Notes: a model not told the origin generated them from the letters alone. A stretch of 64,000 bases of DNA from Nocardiopsis suaedae (GCF_027706745.1 NZ_JAQFWP010000014.1:62001-126000); one strand, 5' to 3'; shown: positions 7,594 to 15,032, numbered from the stretch's first letter. Numbers and translations: made by a program.

Positions 7594-9174
7594 TCAACGG
7601 CCGAGGAACGCCTCGGCGCTCATGTGCAGGCTCAGCACTTCCAGGATCTTCCCGTCCCGCTCTTCGCTGTAGGCCCCCGTGGTCAGGTCCTCCACCGCCG
7701 AGCGCAGCCCGTCCGGGTCGACCAACCCGTCCTCGAACAGCGGCGACCCGTCGGCCAGCATACGAGCGAACAGGTCCGGCGCGTGGCTCGTCAGCGCGTG
7801 CTCGACGACCTCGGCGAAGGACTCCCGCTCGACCGGGTGTACGACGTCCTCGCTCATGCCCAGCGACGCCAGGCGCCGCCGCTGCACCTGTTTCAACTCG
7901 CGCCAGGCGAACGGCAACTGCTCGCCGAGCTCGACCATCGCGGGGTCGGCGAACGGGTGCACCGGCCACAGCCCCTCCCGCAGCAGGATCGGCGCGGTGG
8001 TCTCCAACGACAGCAGCGTCATGGAGTTCACCCGCGCAGGGGGCGCGATCCCGTCGTCGGCGGACTCCAGCACCTCCCGTGCGCGCGGCCCGACCCAGGG
8101 CAGGATCAGGGCGTCGCCGATGTTTCCGGGCCCCTCGTGCGGCTCTTCGTCCTGGGTGAGGGCGACCATCTCGTCGCCGCCGAGGCCGGTCACGACCGTG
8201 CGGGCGCCGGCCTGGGCGACCGCACGCGCCATCACGGTGAACGGGTGGTGCAAGGGGTCCTCCGTCGGCGAGACCACGTCCCCGGCGCCCCACCGGCACC
8301 CGGGCGCCAACGGCGGATACTCCATGGCGTCGATGACGAGATCAGGGTCGGCGAACCGCACGCGCCTACGCATCTCGGCGCGGCGCCGGATCTGCTGCTT
8401 TCGCCCCGGCCCACCGATCAGCAGGGTCGCCGTGGGGAAAAGGCCGGGGTACCGCTCGGCCGCGCGGGTGGCCACAGTGCCCGAGTCGAACCCGCCGGTC
8501 AGGTGGAACAGGGTGGTGGACTCGGCCCAGGGGCGCCGGTCCAGCGCCGCGTCCATGGTCGCCATGAACGCCCCCACGACGTCGGCGTCCGGTGCCAGCC
8601 GACGAGGGGTCCGGTGTAAGGCGGGCTCGGGGTAGCTGATCCACAGGGCCCCGCCGAAGTGCGCGACGGCGCGCTCGGTGAGCCGGTGCACCCCCTTGAA
8701 CAGGGTGTCGGTGCTGTAGCGGGGCCGATAGATCAGCAGGCGGGCCGCCTCTTTCGGGTTGATCCCGGTGATGTGCTCGCGCAAGTCCGCCATGTCCCAG
8801 GACCCGACCAGGGACGTGCCGTCGGTGGCCAGATACAAGGGGGTCGTCCGGGCCGAGCCAGCGGTGACGCGCACCGGCTGGTCGGGCTCGGTCTCAACGA
8901 GCACGAAGTCGGTCGGCCAACCGGCGGCGGCGTCGCGCGCCTGGTCGTACTCGGCGCGGGTGACGTGGCGGACGCCGGGGGAACAGGCCGGGCGGTCCGC
9001 GACGCGCTCACGGACCATGAGCAGGGTCCGGCGCCCGTCCGTGGCGGCCAGGTGCTCGACCATCGGGTGGTCGACGGGGGTCAACCGGCTGTGCTGGTCG
9101 AGCGTGCTGAAGCACGCCCCGGACCAGGTCCACGCCGGGTTTTCGCTGTAGGGGGTCAACCTGATGCGCAACAT
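7594..9174 (-). CDS. Asparagine-synthetase-like macrolactam cyclase (lasso peptide C-protein type)
   Basis: A 526-residue asparagine-synthetase-fold protein. The ATP-pyrophosphatase loop is LTGGFDSGT (225-233), with Thr in place of the first Ser of the usual SGGxDS, and the later TGLGGDEMV (329-337) matches the G-GGDE element of lasso cyclases and AsnB. The N-terminus (MLRIRLTPYSE) has no Cys at position 2, so it cannot be a glutamine-hydrolysing AsnB; this fits a cyclase that adenylates a peptide carboxylate. It starts 42 bp after a 52-codon peptide gene and is coupled to a GNAT, an arrangement known from albusnodin-type lasso clusters. No leader-binding RRE protein or transglutaminase-like leader protease is visible nearby. 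GGAG precedes the ATG. Confidence 0.8.
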   Translation of the reverse strand: MLRIRLTPYSENPAWTWSGACFSTLDQHSRLTPVDHPMVEHLAATDGRRTLLMVRERVADRPACSPGVRHVTRAEYDQARDAAAGWPTDFVLVETEPDQPVRVTAGSARTTPLYLATDGTSLVGSWDMADLREHITGINPKEAARLLIYRPRYSTDTLFKGVHRLTERAVAHFGGALWISYPEPALHRTPRRLAPDADVVGAFMATMDAALDRRPWAESTTLFHLTGGFDSGTVATRAAERYPGLFPTATLLIGGPGRKQQIRRRAEMRRRVRFADPDLVIDAMEYPPLAPGCRWGAGDVVSPTEDPLHHPFTVMARAVAQAGARTVVTGLGGDEMVALTQDEEPHEGPGNIGDALILPWVGPRAREVLESADDGIAPPARVNSMTLLSLETTAPILLREGLWPVHPFADPAMVELGEQLPFAWRELKQVQRRRLASLGMSEDVVHPVERESFAEVVEHALTSHAPDLFARMLADGSPLFEDGLVDPDGLRSAVEDLTTGAYSEERDGKILEVLSLHMSAEAFLGR

Positions 9175-9216
9175 GGAGGGCTCCGGGGCGTGCGTCGGGT
9201 TCAGCGCTTCAGGTGG

Positions 9217-9375
9217 TCAGCGCTTCATGGTGTCGTAGGTCTTGGCGCCGTCGGAGGAGCCCGACGACTTCTTGTACTCGTGGCTCTGCTCGGCGCTCTG
9301 GATCACCGAGCGGGCGGCCGTGGCGAACAGGTCGACCGCTGGCGCGGTGTCGGGCGGGGGCGTGAAGTCGGGCAA
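9217..9375 (-). CDS. Candidate RiPP precursor peptide, 52 residues
   Basis: A short gene with a strong AGGAGGGACG ribosome site directly before a TTG start at 9375. The product begins MPDFTPPPDTAPAVDLF, a proline-rich then helical leader-like part, and ends in a polar stretch with SHEYKKSSGSS (31-41) followed by DGAKTYDTMKR (42-52). It sits immediately upstream of the cyclase and GNAT genes in the same direction. The tail has acidic residues E33, D42 and D48 for ring closure, four lysines for acetylation, and Asp-Gly (42-43) and Asp-Thr (48-49) pairs, the dipeptides at which aspartimides form in related RiPPs. I cannot place the leader/core boundary. The 11-bp sequence TGAAGCGCTGA at its end is repeated 6 bp downstream. 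Confidence 0.65.
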   Translation of the reverse strand: MPDFTPPPDTAPAVDLFATAARSVIQSAEQSHEYKKSSGSSDGAKTYDTMKR

Positions 9376-9496
9376 CGTCCCTCCTGTGGTGGTCGGTGTT
9401 CCGGTGTTCCTGCCCGGCGGTGCAGCCCGCCTGGCAGGTGTCGCCCGTCTACCTATCGGGGCGACGTTGGTCCCCGCGGGCCCCGGGCGGGGGATG

Positions 9497-10696
9497 TTAG
9501 GAGCCGCGCGGGTGGTCACGGGCTTTGGGCGACTCGGCGCGGCGGTAGTACCGGTGGGCGTGGTGGCGGTGGGCGGCCGTGCCGTTCGCGTCGCCGCTGT
9601 CGGTGGCGAGGTCGGCGAGCAGGGTGTAGGCGTCTCCGGCGACCTCCCATGCGCCGATCTGGTGGGCGTGGTCGGCGGCCCGCATGGCGGCCTCCTCGGC
9701 GGCCGATGTGGAGCCCGCGGACATGTGGGTGGCGGCGATGAGGTAGCGGGTGCGGGCGACCATGTACTCGTCGGCCCGGTGGTGGTGCCACGCGAGGACC
9801 TGCCCCAGCTCTTCGAGGGCGTCGCCGGGGCGGCCGAGCTGCCGGTAGCACTCCGCCAGGTGGCGCCGCATGACGATCTGCCCGCGCTCCCGGTCGAGCT
9901 GGTCCCACTTGGCCAGGCCGTGCAGGTAGAAGGTCTCGGCGAGGGCGGGCCGCGCCCGGTCCAAGGCGATGCTGCCCAGCGTTTCCAGGCACGAGGCGGC
10001 TTCGGCGTCCTGCCCGGCTGCGACGGCGTCCTCGTAGGCGTCCGTCGCTATGTCTTCGGCCTGGTCAACGTCGCCCATGACCACGAGCCCCGATGCGTGG
10101 GCGCGTGCCATCTTCACCGCCGATGCCGTGTTCCCGGTGTCGTGGGCGGCGCGGGCGGCGGTCTCGTACACCCGCACCCAGGTGGTGGGGTGGCGCCGGT
10201 GGATCAGCCATGCCCACATGGCCTCGGCGAGGTGCCAGCACTGGCTGTTGAGTCCGAGGCGGCGGGCGTGGTCCACCACCTCGGGGAGCGTGGGGCGCCG
10301 GTGGTCGAACCACTCCAGCGCCTCGGGGCGTGTGGGGGCGGGGCCGGGGTGCGGGTGCTGGTAGTGCGGGGACAGTACCGGCCGGTGGGGGTTCAGGACC
10401 CTGTCGTGGCGGGCGGCCCGCTGGGCGTAGTCATCGAGGACCCGGCCGAACACGGCGCGTTCATCGTCGCGGTCGAGGCCGCTTCGCGCCTGCTCGTATA
10501 CCTCCGGGCGGGTGAACATCCACCGCCCGTGGTCAAGTCGGTCGAGGGTGGACAAAGCTGTGAGCAGGTCCAGGGCCTCTGAGGCGTCGTCGAACCCGAT
10601 GCCGAGGGCGGCTGCGGCGGTGTGCCCGTCGAACGGGGTGTGCGGGTGGGCGGCCAGGCAGGTGAGCTGGGCGTGCTGCTCGGGGGTGAGATCCAT
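9497..10696 (-). CDS. Tetratricopeptide-repeat protein with N-terminal winged-helix-like domain
   Basis: A 399-residue protein. The start MDLTPEQHAQLTCLAAHPHT resembles the small winged-helix segment that follows the NTPase in AfsR/NB-ARC regulators, but no NTPase motif is present. From about residue 140 on there are successive helical TPR-like repeats rich in Ala, for example RRHLAECYRQLGRPGDALEE and AAMRAADHAHQIGAWEVAGD. Such proteins act as peptide- or partner-binding scaffolds or regulators. It lies 121 bp upstream of the precursor peptide gene in the same direction, so it may be the regulator or a handling factor of the cassette, or may belong to the XRE-associated genes upstream. The ATG at 10696 has only a weak ribosome site. 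Confidence 0.65.
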   Translation of the reverse strand: MDLTPEQHAQLTCLAAHPHTPFDGHTAAAALGIGFDDASEALDLLTALSTLDRLDHGRWMFTRPEVYEQARSGLDRDDERAVFGRVLDDYAQRAARHDRVLNPHRPVLSPHYQHPHPGPAPTRPEALEWFDHRRPTLPEVVDHARRLGLNSQCWHLAEAMWAWLIHRRHPTTWVRVYETAARAAHDTGNTASAVKMARAHASGLVVMGDVDQAEDIATDAYEDAVAAGQDAEAASCLETLGSIALDRARPALAETFYLHGLAKWDQLDRERGQIVMRRHLAECYRQLGRPGDALEELGQVLAWHHHRADEYMVARTRYLIAATHMSAGSTSAAEEAAMRAADHAHQIGAWEVAGDAYTLLADLATDSGDANGTAAHRHHAHRYYRRAESPKARDHPRGS

Positions 10697-10736
10697 GCGG
10701 GAGCTTTCTAGAGGTAGTGGCGGCGTGCGGGGCGGC

Positions 10737-10955
10737 CTATCGGTTTCCGAGCGGTGAGGAGCCCGGCACTCTGCGGGGAAGGGGCGGCCGGGTCGCTGGT
10801 GCGGGAGCCGGGGCGGGGTTGCGCCGGGGTGCCGTGAGCCGCGCCAGCTCCTCTGCCGCCCCCCGGACGGCAGAGGAAGGCGGGCGGGTGGGTTCGTTCG
10901 GGCACGCTGTGTGGGGTTTGGGCACCACGTGCCCACACCAGTGGCACCACTTCAC
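10737..10955 (-). CDS. Small CxxC zinc-ribbon-like protein
   Basis: A 72-residue product starting at GTG 10955, two bases after the stop of the upstream gene. It begins MKWCHWCGHVVPKPHTACP, where Cys4, Cys7 and Cys18 plus nearby His residues could bind zinc; the rest is proline/arginine-rich and probably disordered. Similar short CxxC proteins accompany XRE/DUF397 loci in actinomycetes. No function is known. The evidence is the Cys motif, the tight coupling and consistent frame use; no good ribosome site is visible, so confidence is modest. Confidence 0.45.
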   Translation of the reverse strand: MKWCHWCGHVVPKPHTACPNEPTRPPSSAVRGAAEELARLTAPRRNPAPAPAPATRPPLPRRVPGSSPLGNR

Positions 10956-10957
10956 GG

Positions 10958-11317
10958 TTACGCGGCGTCGGCGGGAGCCCCGGTGGGCCCCGCCGGTGGC
11001 TGGCTGGCGATGACCGGGGCGAGCATGGCGGCGGCCGTGTCCGGGTCGGTGGAGGGCACCCGGGTGAAGGTGAGGTCCGCCGGGGCGATCGGTCCCCGGT
11101 CGGCGGGGTCGTCCCACACCCACGCGAGGGTCGGCACGCTCCGGGCGTCGGGTGCCAGGGCGACGACGACGGCGGTGGAGGGGGTGGCTCCGGCGCGCAC
11201 GCACCACACGGGCGGGCCGGGGGAGAGGGTTCGGGTGTACACGCTGGTGTCCGTGGAGAGGCGGGCCGCGATTTCTCGGGCCGCTATCTCCGTCCACGGG
11301 TGTCCGTAGGCGTCCAT
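10958..11317 (-). CDS. Hypothetical protein, divergent from XRE regulator
   Basis: A 119-residue protein starting MDAYGHPWTEIAAREIAARL. A short central region VWCVRAGATPSTAVVVALAP and a following strand-rich part suggest a small alpha/beta fold, but I recognise no family. An upstream in-frame GTG at 11371 would add 18 residues; I prefer the ATG at 11317 because the longer form begins inside the divergent promoter region. It is transcribed away from the XRE gene and coupled to the small CxxC protein, as in many XRE/DUF397 neighbourhoods. Confidence 0.5.
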   Translation of the reverse strand: MDAYGHPWTEIAAREIAARLSTDTSVYTRTLSPGPPVWCVRAGATPSTAVVVALAPDARSVPTLAWVWDDPADRGPIAPADLTFTRVPSTDPDTAAAMLAPVIASQPPAGPTGAPADAA

Positions 11318-11394
11318 GCGCCCAGCGTTGCCGGGTGCGGCCACATCCCCTAGGAACCGCTGAGAAACCACAAGAGAATGACTACGCTTGGGAT

Positions 11395-12174
11395 ATGCAG
11401 CCCTCCTCTTTCCCGGAAACGCTCAAAAAGTTGCGTGGCGGTGCAGGGGTCACGCAAGAGGACCTCGCCAAACTGAGCACCGTTTCCTCTAGTGCCATAT
11501 GCCGGTGGGAAAAGGGGCAAAGCACCCCGAAGCGGCGCGATGACATCGAAAAAATCGACGCCGCACTGGGTGCCCAAGGCCAACTCATCAGGCTATGGTC
11601 GGCCTTGACCTCCGGCTCCACCCTCCCTCCCTGGATGCAAGGACCGGCAGAACTCGAAGAAGCGGCGTCCCGCATCGAATACCTGTCACCGGTACTCGTC
11701 CCAGGGCTACTGCAATGCCAGGAGTACGCGGAGCATGTCTTCCGCGAAGGGCAACCTCTCGGAGACGCCGCCGAGATCTCCCGGCTCGCCGTCGCGCGGT
11801 GCAACCGGTACGACCATCTTCGTCACGACCGGGACCCCTGGGTTACGGCGGTCTTCCCCGAATCGGCGCTGACAGGGATGCCGGAACAGACACGGCGAGC
11901 CCAGGCGAAGCACCTGCTCCAGCTCGCGGAACACCCCCGCACGTCACTCCACCTGGTTCCGAGCGGCACCCTGCTCGTAGGGATCACATCGCCAGTCCTC
12001 ATGGTGCGCCTGGCCAGCGGGGGGAGAGCAGCGTCGTCGGACCATATTTCCGGTAACGTCCCGCTGGACGAACAAGTCGACTGGGACAGGCTGGACGAGC
12101 TCTCGAAGCGGGCCTTCGCGTCAGCACTCCCAACTGACCAGTCGCTATCCCTCCTAGGAGACCTGGCGCAATGA
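11395..12174 (+). CDS. XRE-family regulator with DUF5753 (Scr1/WhiJ-type)
   Basis: A 259-residue protein. An N-terminal helix-turn-helix occupies about residues 8-62 (FPETLKKLRGGAGVTQEDLA, then SSSAICRWEKGQSTPKRRDD). The rest is a DUF5753 domain, recognisable by EAASRIEYLSPVLVPGLLQC and SLHLVPSGTLLVGITSPVL. Such proteins pair with a DUF397 partner in actinomycetes (WhiJ/BldB-type loci controlling development and antibiotics; sometimes called Scr1 toxin-antitoxin-like). Its stop overlaps the DUF397 start in an ATGA. No ribosome site is seen before the ATG; TACGCT ends 7 nt upstream, consistent with a leaderless transcript. Codon use is less GC-rich than in neighbouring core genes. Confidence 0.9.
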   Translation: MQPSSFPETLKKLRGGAGVTQEDLAKLSTVSSSAICRWEKGQSTPKRRDDIEKIDAALGAQGQLIRLWSALTSGSTLPPWMQGPAELEEAASRIEYLSPVLVPGLLQCQEYAEHVFREGQPLGDAAEISRLAVARCNRYDHLRHDRDPWVTAVFPESALTGMPEQTRRAQAKHLLQLAEHPRTSLHLVPSGTLLVGITSPVLMVRLASGGRAASSDHISGNVPLDEQVDWDRLDELSKRAFASALPTDQSLSLLGDLAQ

Positions 12175-12347
12175 ACGAGTGGCACAAGAGCACCTACAGC
12201 AACACCGGAGGTCAGTGTGTCGAGGTGCGGGAACGTCCCACAGGCGTCGATATGCGTGACACGCAGAACAGGGACGCCGGCCACCTGGCGCTCTCCGTCG
12301 CGGAGTGGGCAGCTCTGATTCAGGGAGCGCGCTCTGGCGAGCTGTAA
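12171..12347 (+). CDS. DUF397 protein, partner of the XRE regulator
   Basis: A 58-residue protein coupled by an ATGA overlap to the XRE gene. MNEWHKSTYSNTGGQCVEV is the typical start (W-x-K-S-S/T-Y-S-x-x-x-G-x-x-C-V-E-V), followed by VDMRDTQNRDAGHLALSV and EWAALIQGAR, the complete DUF397 domain. DUF397 proteins bind the partnering XRE/DUF5753 regulator and modulate its DNA binding. Full length for the family, so the pair is probably functional. Confidence 0.9.
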   Translation: MNEWHKSTYSNTGGQCVEVRERPTGVDMRDTQNRDAGHLALSVAEWAALIQGARSGEL

Positions 12348-12402
12348 CCACCAATCCCAACGATGTGAAGCAAGCCCCATACCCGTCGGAAGACCCCGCG
12401 GT

Positions 12403-12437
12403 AGGTGTCCCGCGTCCCGGCTCCGGCCGGGGCGCGG
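12403..12437 (+). repeat. 35-bp direct repeat, right copy (hairpin-forming)
   Basis: Second copy of the repeat at 5369-5403, same orientation, 7,034 bp away. It lies 56 bp after the DUF397 gene and before the convergent TetR gene. The sequence beyond the 35 bp is also partly similar (CACGG-y-GGGGCAG at 12449-12461 against 5414-5427). Confidence 0.8.
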
Positions 12438-12447
12438 AACGTTCCGG

Positions 12448-13140
12448 TCACGGCTGGGGCAGGTTTCCCACCGCCGCTGGGCCCGGGCCGTCGGGGCGGA
12501 GGGCGCTCAGTAGCAGATCGGCGTAGTGGTCGCCGATCTCGGCGGGGGCCAGTTCACCGTCGGGGCGGTACCAGGTGCTCAGGTGGTGCACCGACCCGAA
12601 GTAGAAGTCGACCACGATGTCGGCGGGCACCCGGTCGGTGAACACGCCCTCCCGCTGCCCCTCGGTGAGGAGCGAGCGGAACAGCTCGTGGTAGGTGCGG
12701 CGCTGGGACCGCACCTCGCGCTGCTTGCCCTCGCTGAGCTGGTGCAGGGACCGGAAGAAGATCGTGGCGTCGTCCAGGTTGGCGATGGTGGTCACCACGA
12801 CGTCGGCCGCCGCGCGCCGCACCCGCTCGGCCACGGGGCCGCCCTCGGCGGCGATGGCCTCCAGGCGCTCCATCTGCATGCGCAGGACGCGGGAGTAGAC
12901 CTCCGCCAGCAGATCGTCCTTGGAGTCGAAGTAGTGGTACATCGCGCCCTTGGTGACCCGGGCGGTCTCCACGATCTCCTGGACGGAGGTGCGGTCGAAC
13001 CCTTTGTCGGCGAACAGGCGGGTCGCCACCGCCAGCAGCCGCTGCGGGACCGGGTTGTCGGGTGAGGCGGCGGCGATCAGCGCGGTGTCGGGCGCGGTCG
13101 CGGTCGGCTTGGCCCGACCGCCGCGGGTACGCACGGCCAC
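12448..13140 (-). CDS. TetR-family regulator (acyl-CoA-metabolism type)
   Basis: A 230-residue TetR protein. The helix-turn-helix covers LLAVATRLFADKGFDRTSVQ, then EIVETARVTKGAMYHYFDSK. The C-terminal ligand domain, with FFRSLHQLSEGKQREVRSQR and DFYFGSVHHLSTWYRPDG, resembles the KstR2/FadR-like group that senses acyl-CoA thioesters. GTG at 13140 is chosen because AGAAAGG precedes it by 6 nt; the longer upstream frame lacks a ribosome site. A pair of palindromic motifs in the promoter (13219-13247) suggests autorepression. Nearby acyl-chain genes and the similar motif before the MHS transporter are candidate targets. Confidence 0.85.
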   Translation of the reverse strand: MAVRTRGGRAKPTATAPDTALIAAASPDNPVPQRLLAVATRLFADKGFDRTSVQEIVETARVTKGAMYHYFDSKDDLLAEVYSRVLRMQMERLEAIAAEGGPVAERVRRAAADVVVTTIANLDDATIFFRSLHQLSEGKQREVRSQRRTYHELFRSLLTEGQREGVFTDRVPADIVVDFYFGSVHHLSTWYRPDGELAPAEIGDHYADLLLSALRPDGPGPAAVGNLPQP

Positions 13141-13218
13141 GGCACGGCCTTTCTGTCGGGGGCGCGGACCGGGTGGTCCGACGGGCTGGTGGGCCTCGGG
13201 AAGGCTTGGGAACACAAT

Positions 13219-13247
13219 AGACCGGTTGGATTGTTACCGGCCGGTCT
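13219..13247. promoter_or_regulatory. TetR operator candidate
   Basis: AGACCGG (13219-13225) and CCGGTCT (13241-13247) form a long inverted repeat that includes the perfect palindrome ACCGGCCGGT at 13236-13245. It lies about 80-105 bp upstream of the TetR start in an AT-richer stretch, as expected for autoregulation. Confidence 0.55.
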
Positions 13248-13300
13248 GTTCGGTGGGATCCGTCACCGGAGGGGGCGGGAAGGCGCGGCAGGGGGCGGAA

Positions 13301-13334
13301 GGGGCCGTCACCCCCCCGGGCGGGTGACGGCCCC
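13301..13334 (-). terminator. Terminator hairpin after the glycoside-hydrolase-like gene
   Basis: GGGGCCGTCACCC (13301-13313) pairs with GGGTGACGGCCCC (13322-13334) across an 8-nt loop, 19 bp beyond the stop of the minus-strand gene. No T-run follows, which is common in high-GC actinomycetes. Confidence 0.65.
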
Positions 13335-13352
13335 CGGGCTCGCGCCGTCCGG

Positions 13353-14999
13353 TCAGCGCACGTAGCGCAGCGTCGGGTGGCTCTCGTGGTGCAGGCGGTC
13401 CAGCGCCGTCACGTAGTACGTCCGGTCGCCGCCGCCCTGCGGGTCGGTGAACACCGTCTCCCCGTCGCCGGAGGCCCGAACGGTGCCGATCATGTTCCGC
13501 GGGTCCTTGAGGCCGCACCACCGGTCGCGGGGGTCCGGCTTCCCGTCGAACCCGTAGACCGCGTAGTAGGCCGGCGAGGAGCGCCCGTAGGAGCGGATCG
13601 TCAGCGCGGTGCCGTCCTCACCGGCCTCGGCGTCCGACACGTGCGGCGGCCACGGTGCCCGGCCGCCCAGGTCCTCCTTGACCGGGACCAGCGCCGGGGA
13701 GGAGTAGTGGTCCTCGACCACCCTCGCCATCGCCTCGCTCGCGTTGGTGCGCAGCGAGGTCGCGCTGAAGTAGACGTCCCCGCGGACGTTCGGGTACCGC
13801 CGGTTGAGGTCCAGGTGGCGGGAGAGCTCCCGCGGGTCGGACCAGGCCCCGTCCCGGCCCGCCTTGTAGGCCGCCTGCCCGATGTACAGGTGCACCCCGG
13901 TGCCGTCGACGGTCTCGGCCCACCAGGGGACCAGCTTCGCGTAGTCGGCGACCGGCAGCCCGATCTCCCAGTACACCTGCGGGTTGATGTAGTCCACCCA
14001 GCCCTCGCGCACCCACCTGCGGCTGTCGGCGAAGATGCCGCTGTAGGACTCGAAGCCGGAGGTGTCTGAGCCCTCGGGGTCGCTGGAGGCGTTGCGCCAG
14101 ATCCCGAACGGGCTGATCCCGAACTTCACGTGCGGTTTGGCGGCGTGGACGGCCTCGTCCATCTCCTCGACCAGCCGGTTCACGTTGTCGCGCCGCCAGT
14201 CGCCGATGTCCTCGAAGCCGCCCCCGTACTCGGCGAAGGTGTCCTGGTCGGGGACCTCCTCACCGCCCGAGGGGTAGGGGTAGAAGTAGTCGTCGAAGTG
14301 GACGCCGTCCAGGTCGTAGTTCTCGACCGCGTCCATCATCGCGTCGATGACGAACGCGCGGACCTCGGGCACGCCCGGGTCGTAGTACAGGCGCCCGCCG
14401 TAGGAGAACACCCAGTCCGGGTTCCGCCGCGCCGGGTGGTCCCCGGCCAGCCGCTCGGGGTCGTCGTGCATGGCCACCCGGTAGGGGTTGAACCAGCCGT
14501 GGAACTCCAGGTTGCGCGCGTGCGCCTGCTCGACGGCGTAGGCGAGCGGGTCGTAGCCGGGGTCGCGCCCCTGCTCACCGGTCAGCCACTCGGACCAGGG
14601 CTCGTGCGGGGAGGGCCAGAACGCGTCGGCGGTCGGCCGGATCTGCACGAACACGGCGTTGAGCCCGTTCTCCTCGGCCTCGTCGTAGAGCGCGTCGAGC
14701 TCGTCGCGCTGCTCCTGCGGGCTGAGGCCGGGTTCGCTGGGCCAGTCGATGTTGACGACGCTCGCGATCCACTCGGCGCGCATCTGGCGCTTGGGCGGGG
14801 CGGCGGCCGGGGGTTCGCACCCGGCGCCGGGCGCTCCGGCGCCGTCGGCGGGTCCGGGGGAGGCCGACGCCGGGGGCGCGGCCGTGAGCGCTGCGGTCAG
14901 GAGGAAGGCGAGCGCGCCGCACACGGCGGCGGTTCGGGGGATGGGGGCCGCGGCCGCGTCGCGGGGCGACGGGCGGGCGGTCCGGTCGGGGCGGGCCAA
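13353..14999 (-). CDS. Secreted family-10-like glycoside hydrolase (GHL10/DUF187)
   Basis: A 548-residue exported protein. The N-terminus is basic, then has a hydrophobic segment AVCGALAFLLTAALTA and an Ala-Ser-Ala cleavage region, a Sec signal. The catalytic part starts at about residue 70 with MRAEWIASVVNIDWPS, followed by NAVFVQIRPTADAFWPS, then NLEFHGWFNPYRVA, LDGVHFDDYFYPYP and VKFGISPFGIWRN, the ordered motifs of GHL10 TIM-barrel proteins proposed to act on peptidoglycan or other wall glycans. A C-terminal beta domain covers about 450-548. The TTG start at 14999 is chosen for its AAGGAG. A perfect 20-bp palindrome lies 33 bp upstream, so a dimeric, GntR-like repressor probably controls it. 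Confidence 0.85.
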   Translation of the reverse strand: MARPDRTARPSPRDAAAAPIPRTAAVCGALAFLLTAALTAAPPASASPGPADGAGAPGAGCEPPAAAPPKRQMRAEWIASVVNIDWPSEPGLSPQEQRDELDALYDEAEENGLNAVFVQIRPTADAFWPSPHEPWSEWLTGEQGRDPGYDPLAYAVEQAHARNLEFHGWFNPYRVAMHDDPERLAGDHPARRNPDWVFSYGGRLYYDPGVPEVRAFVIDAMMDAVENYDLDGVHFDDYFYPYPSGGEEVPDQDTFAEYGGGFEDIGDWRRDNVNRLVEEMDEAVHAAKPHVKFGISPFGIWRNASSDPEGSDTSGFESYSGIFADSRRWVREGWVDYINPQVYWEIGLPVADYAKLVPWWAETVDGTGVHLYIGQAAYKAGRDGAWSDPRELSRHLDLNRRYPNVRGDVYFSATSLRTNASEAMARVVEDHYSSPALVPVKEDLGGRAPWPPHVSDAEAGEDGTALTIRSYGRSSPAYYAVYGFDGKPDPRDRWCGLKDPRNMIGTVRASGDGETVFTDPQGGGDRTYYVTALDRLHHESHPTLRYVR

Positions 15000-15032
15000 C
15001 GGGGGCTCCTTCCGCTCAGCGGTATGTGCAAA

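Noticed and set aside
7594-9174. Asparagine synthetase of primary metabolism (AsnB)
   Set aside because: It lacks the N-terminal Cys2 and glutaminase domain features, and sits in a peptide-modification context.
5369-12437. Island bounded by 35-bp repeats as an integrative element with att sites
   Set aside because: No integrase, relaxase or tRNA gene lies at either end, so I call the repeats only brackets or possible terminators.
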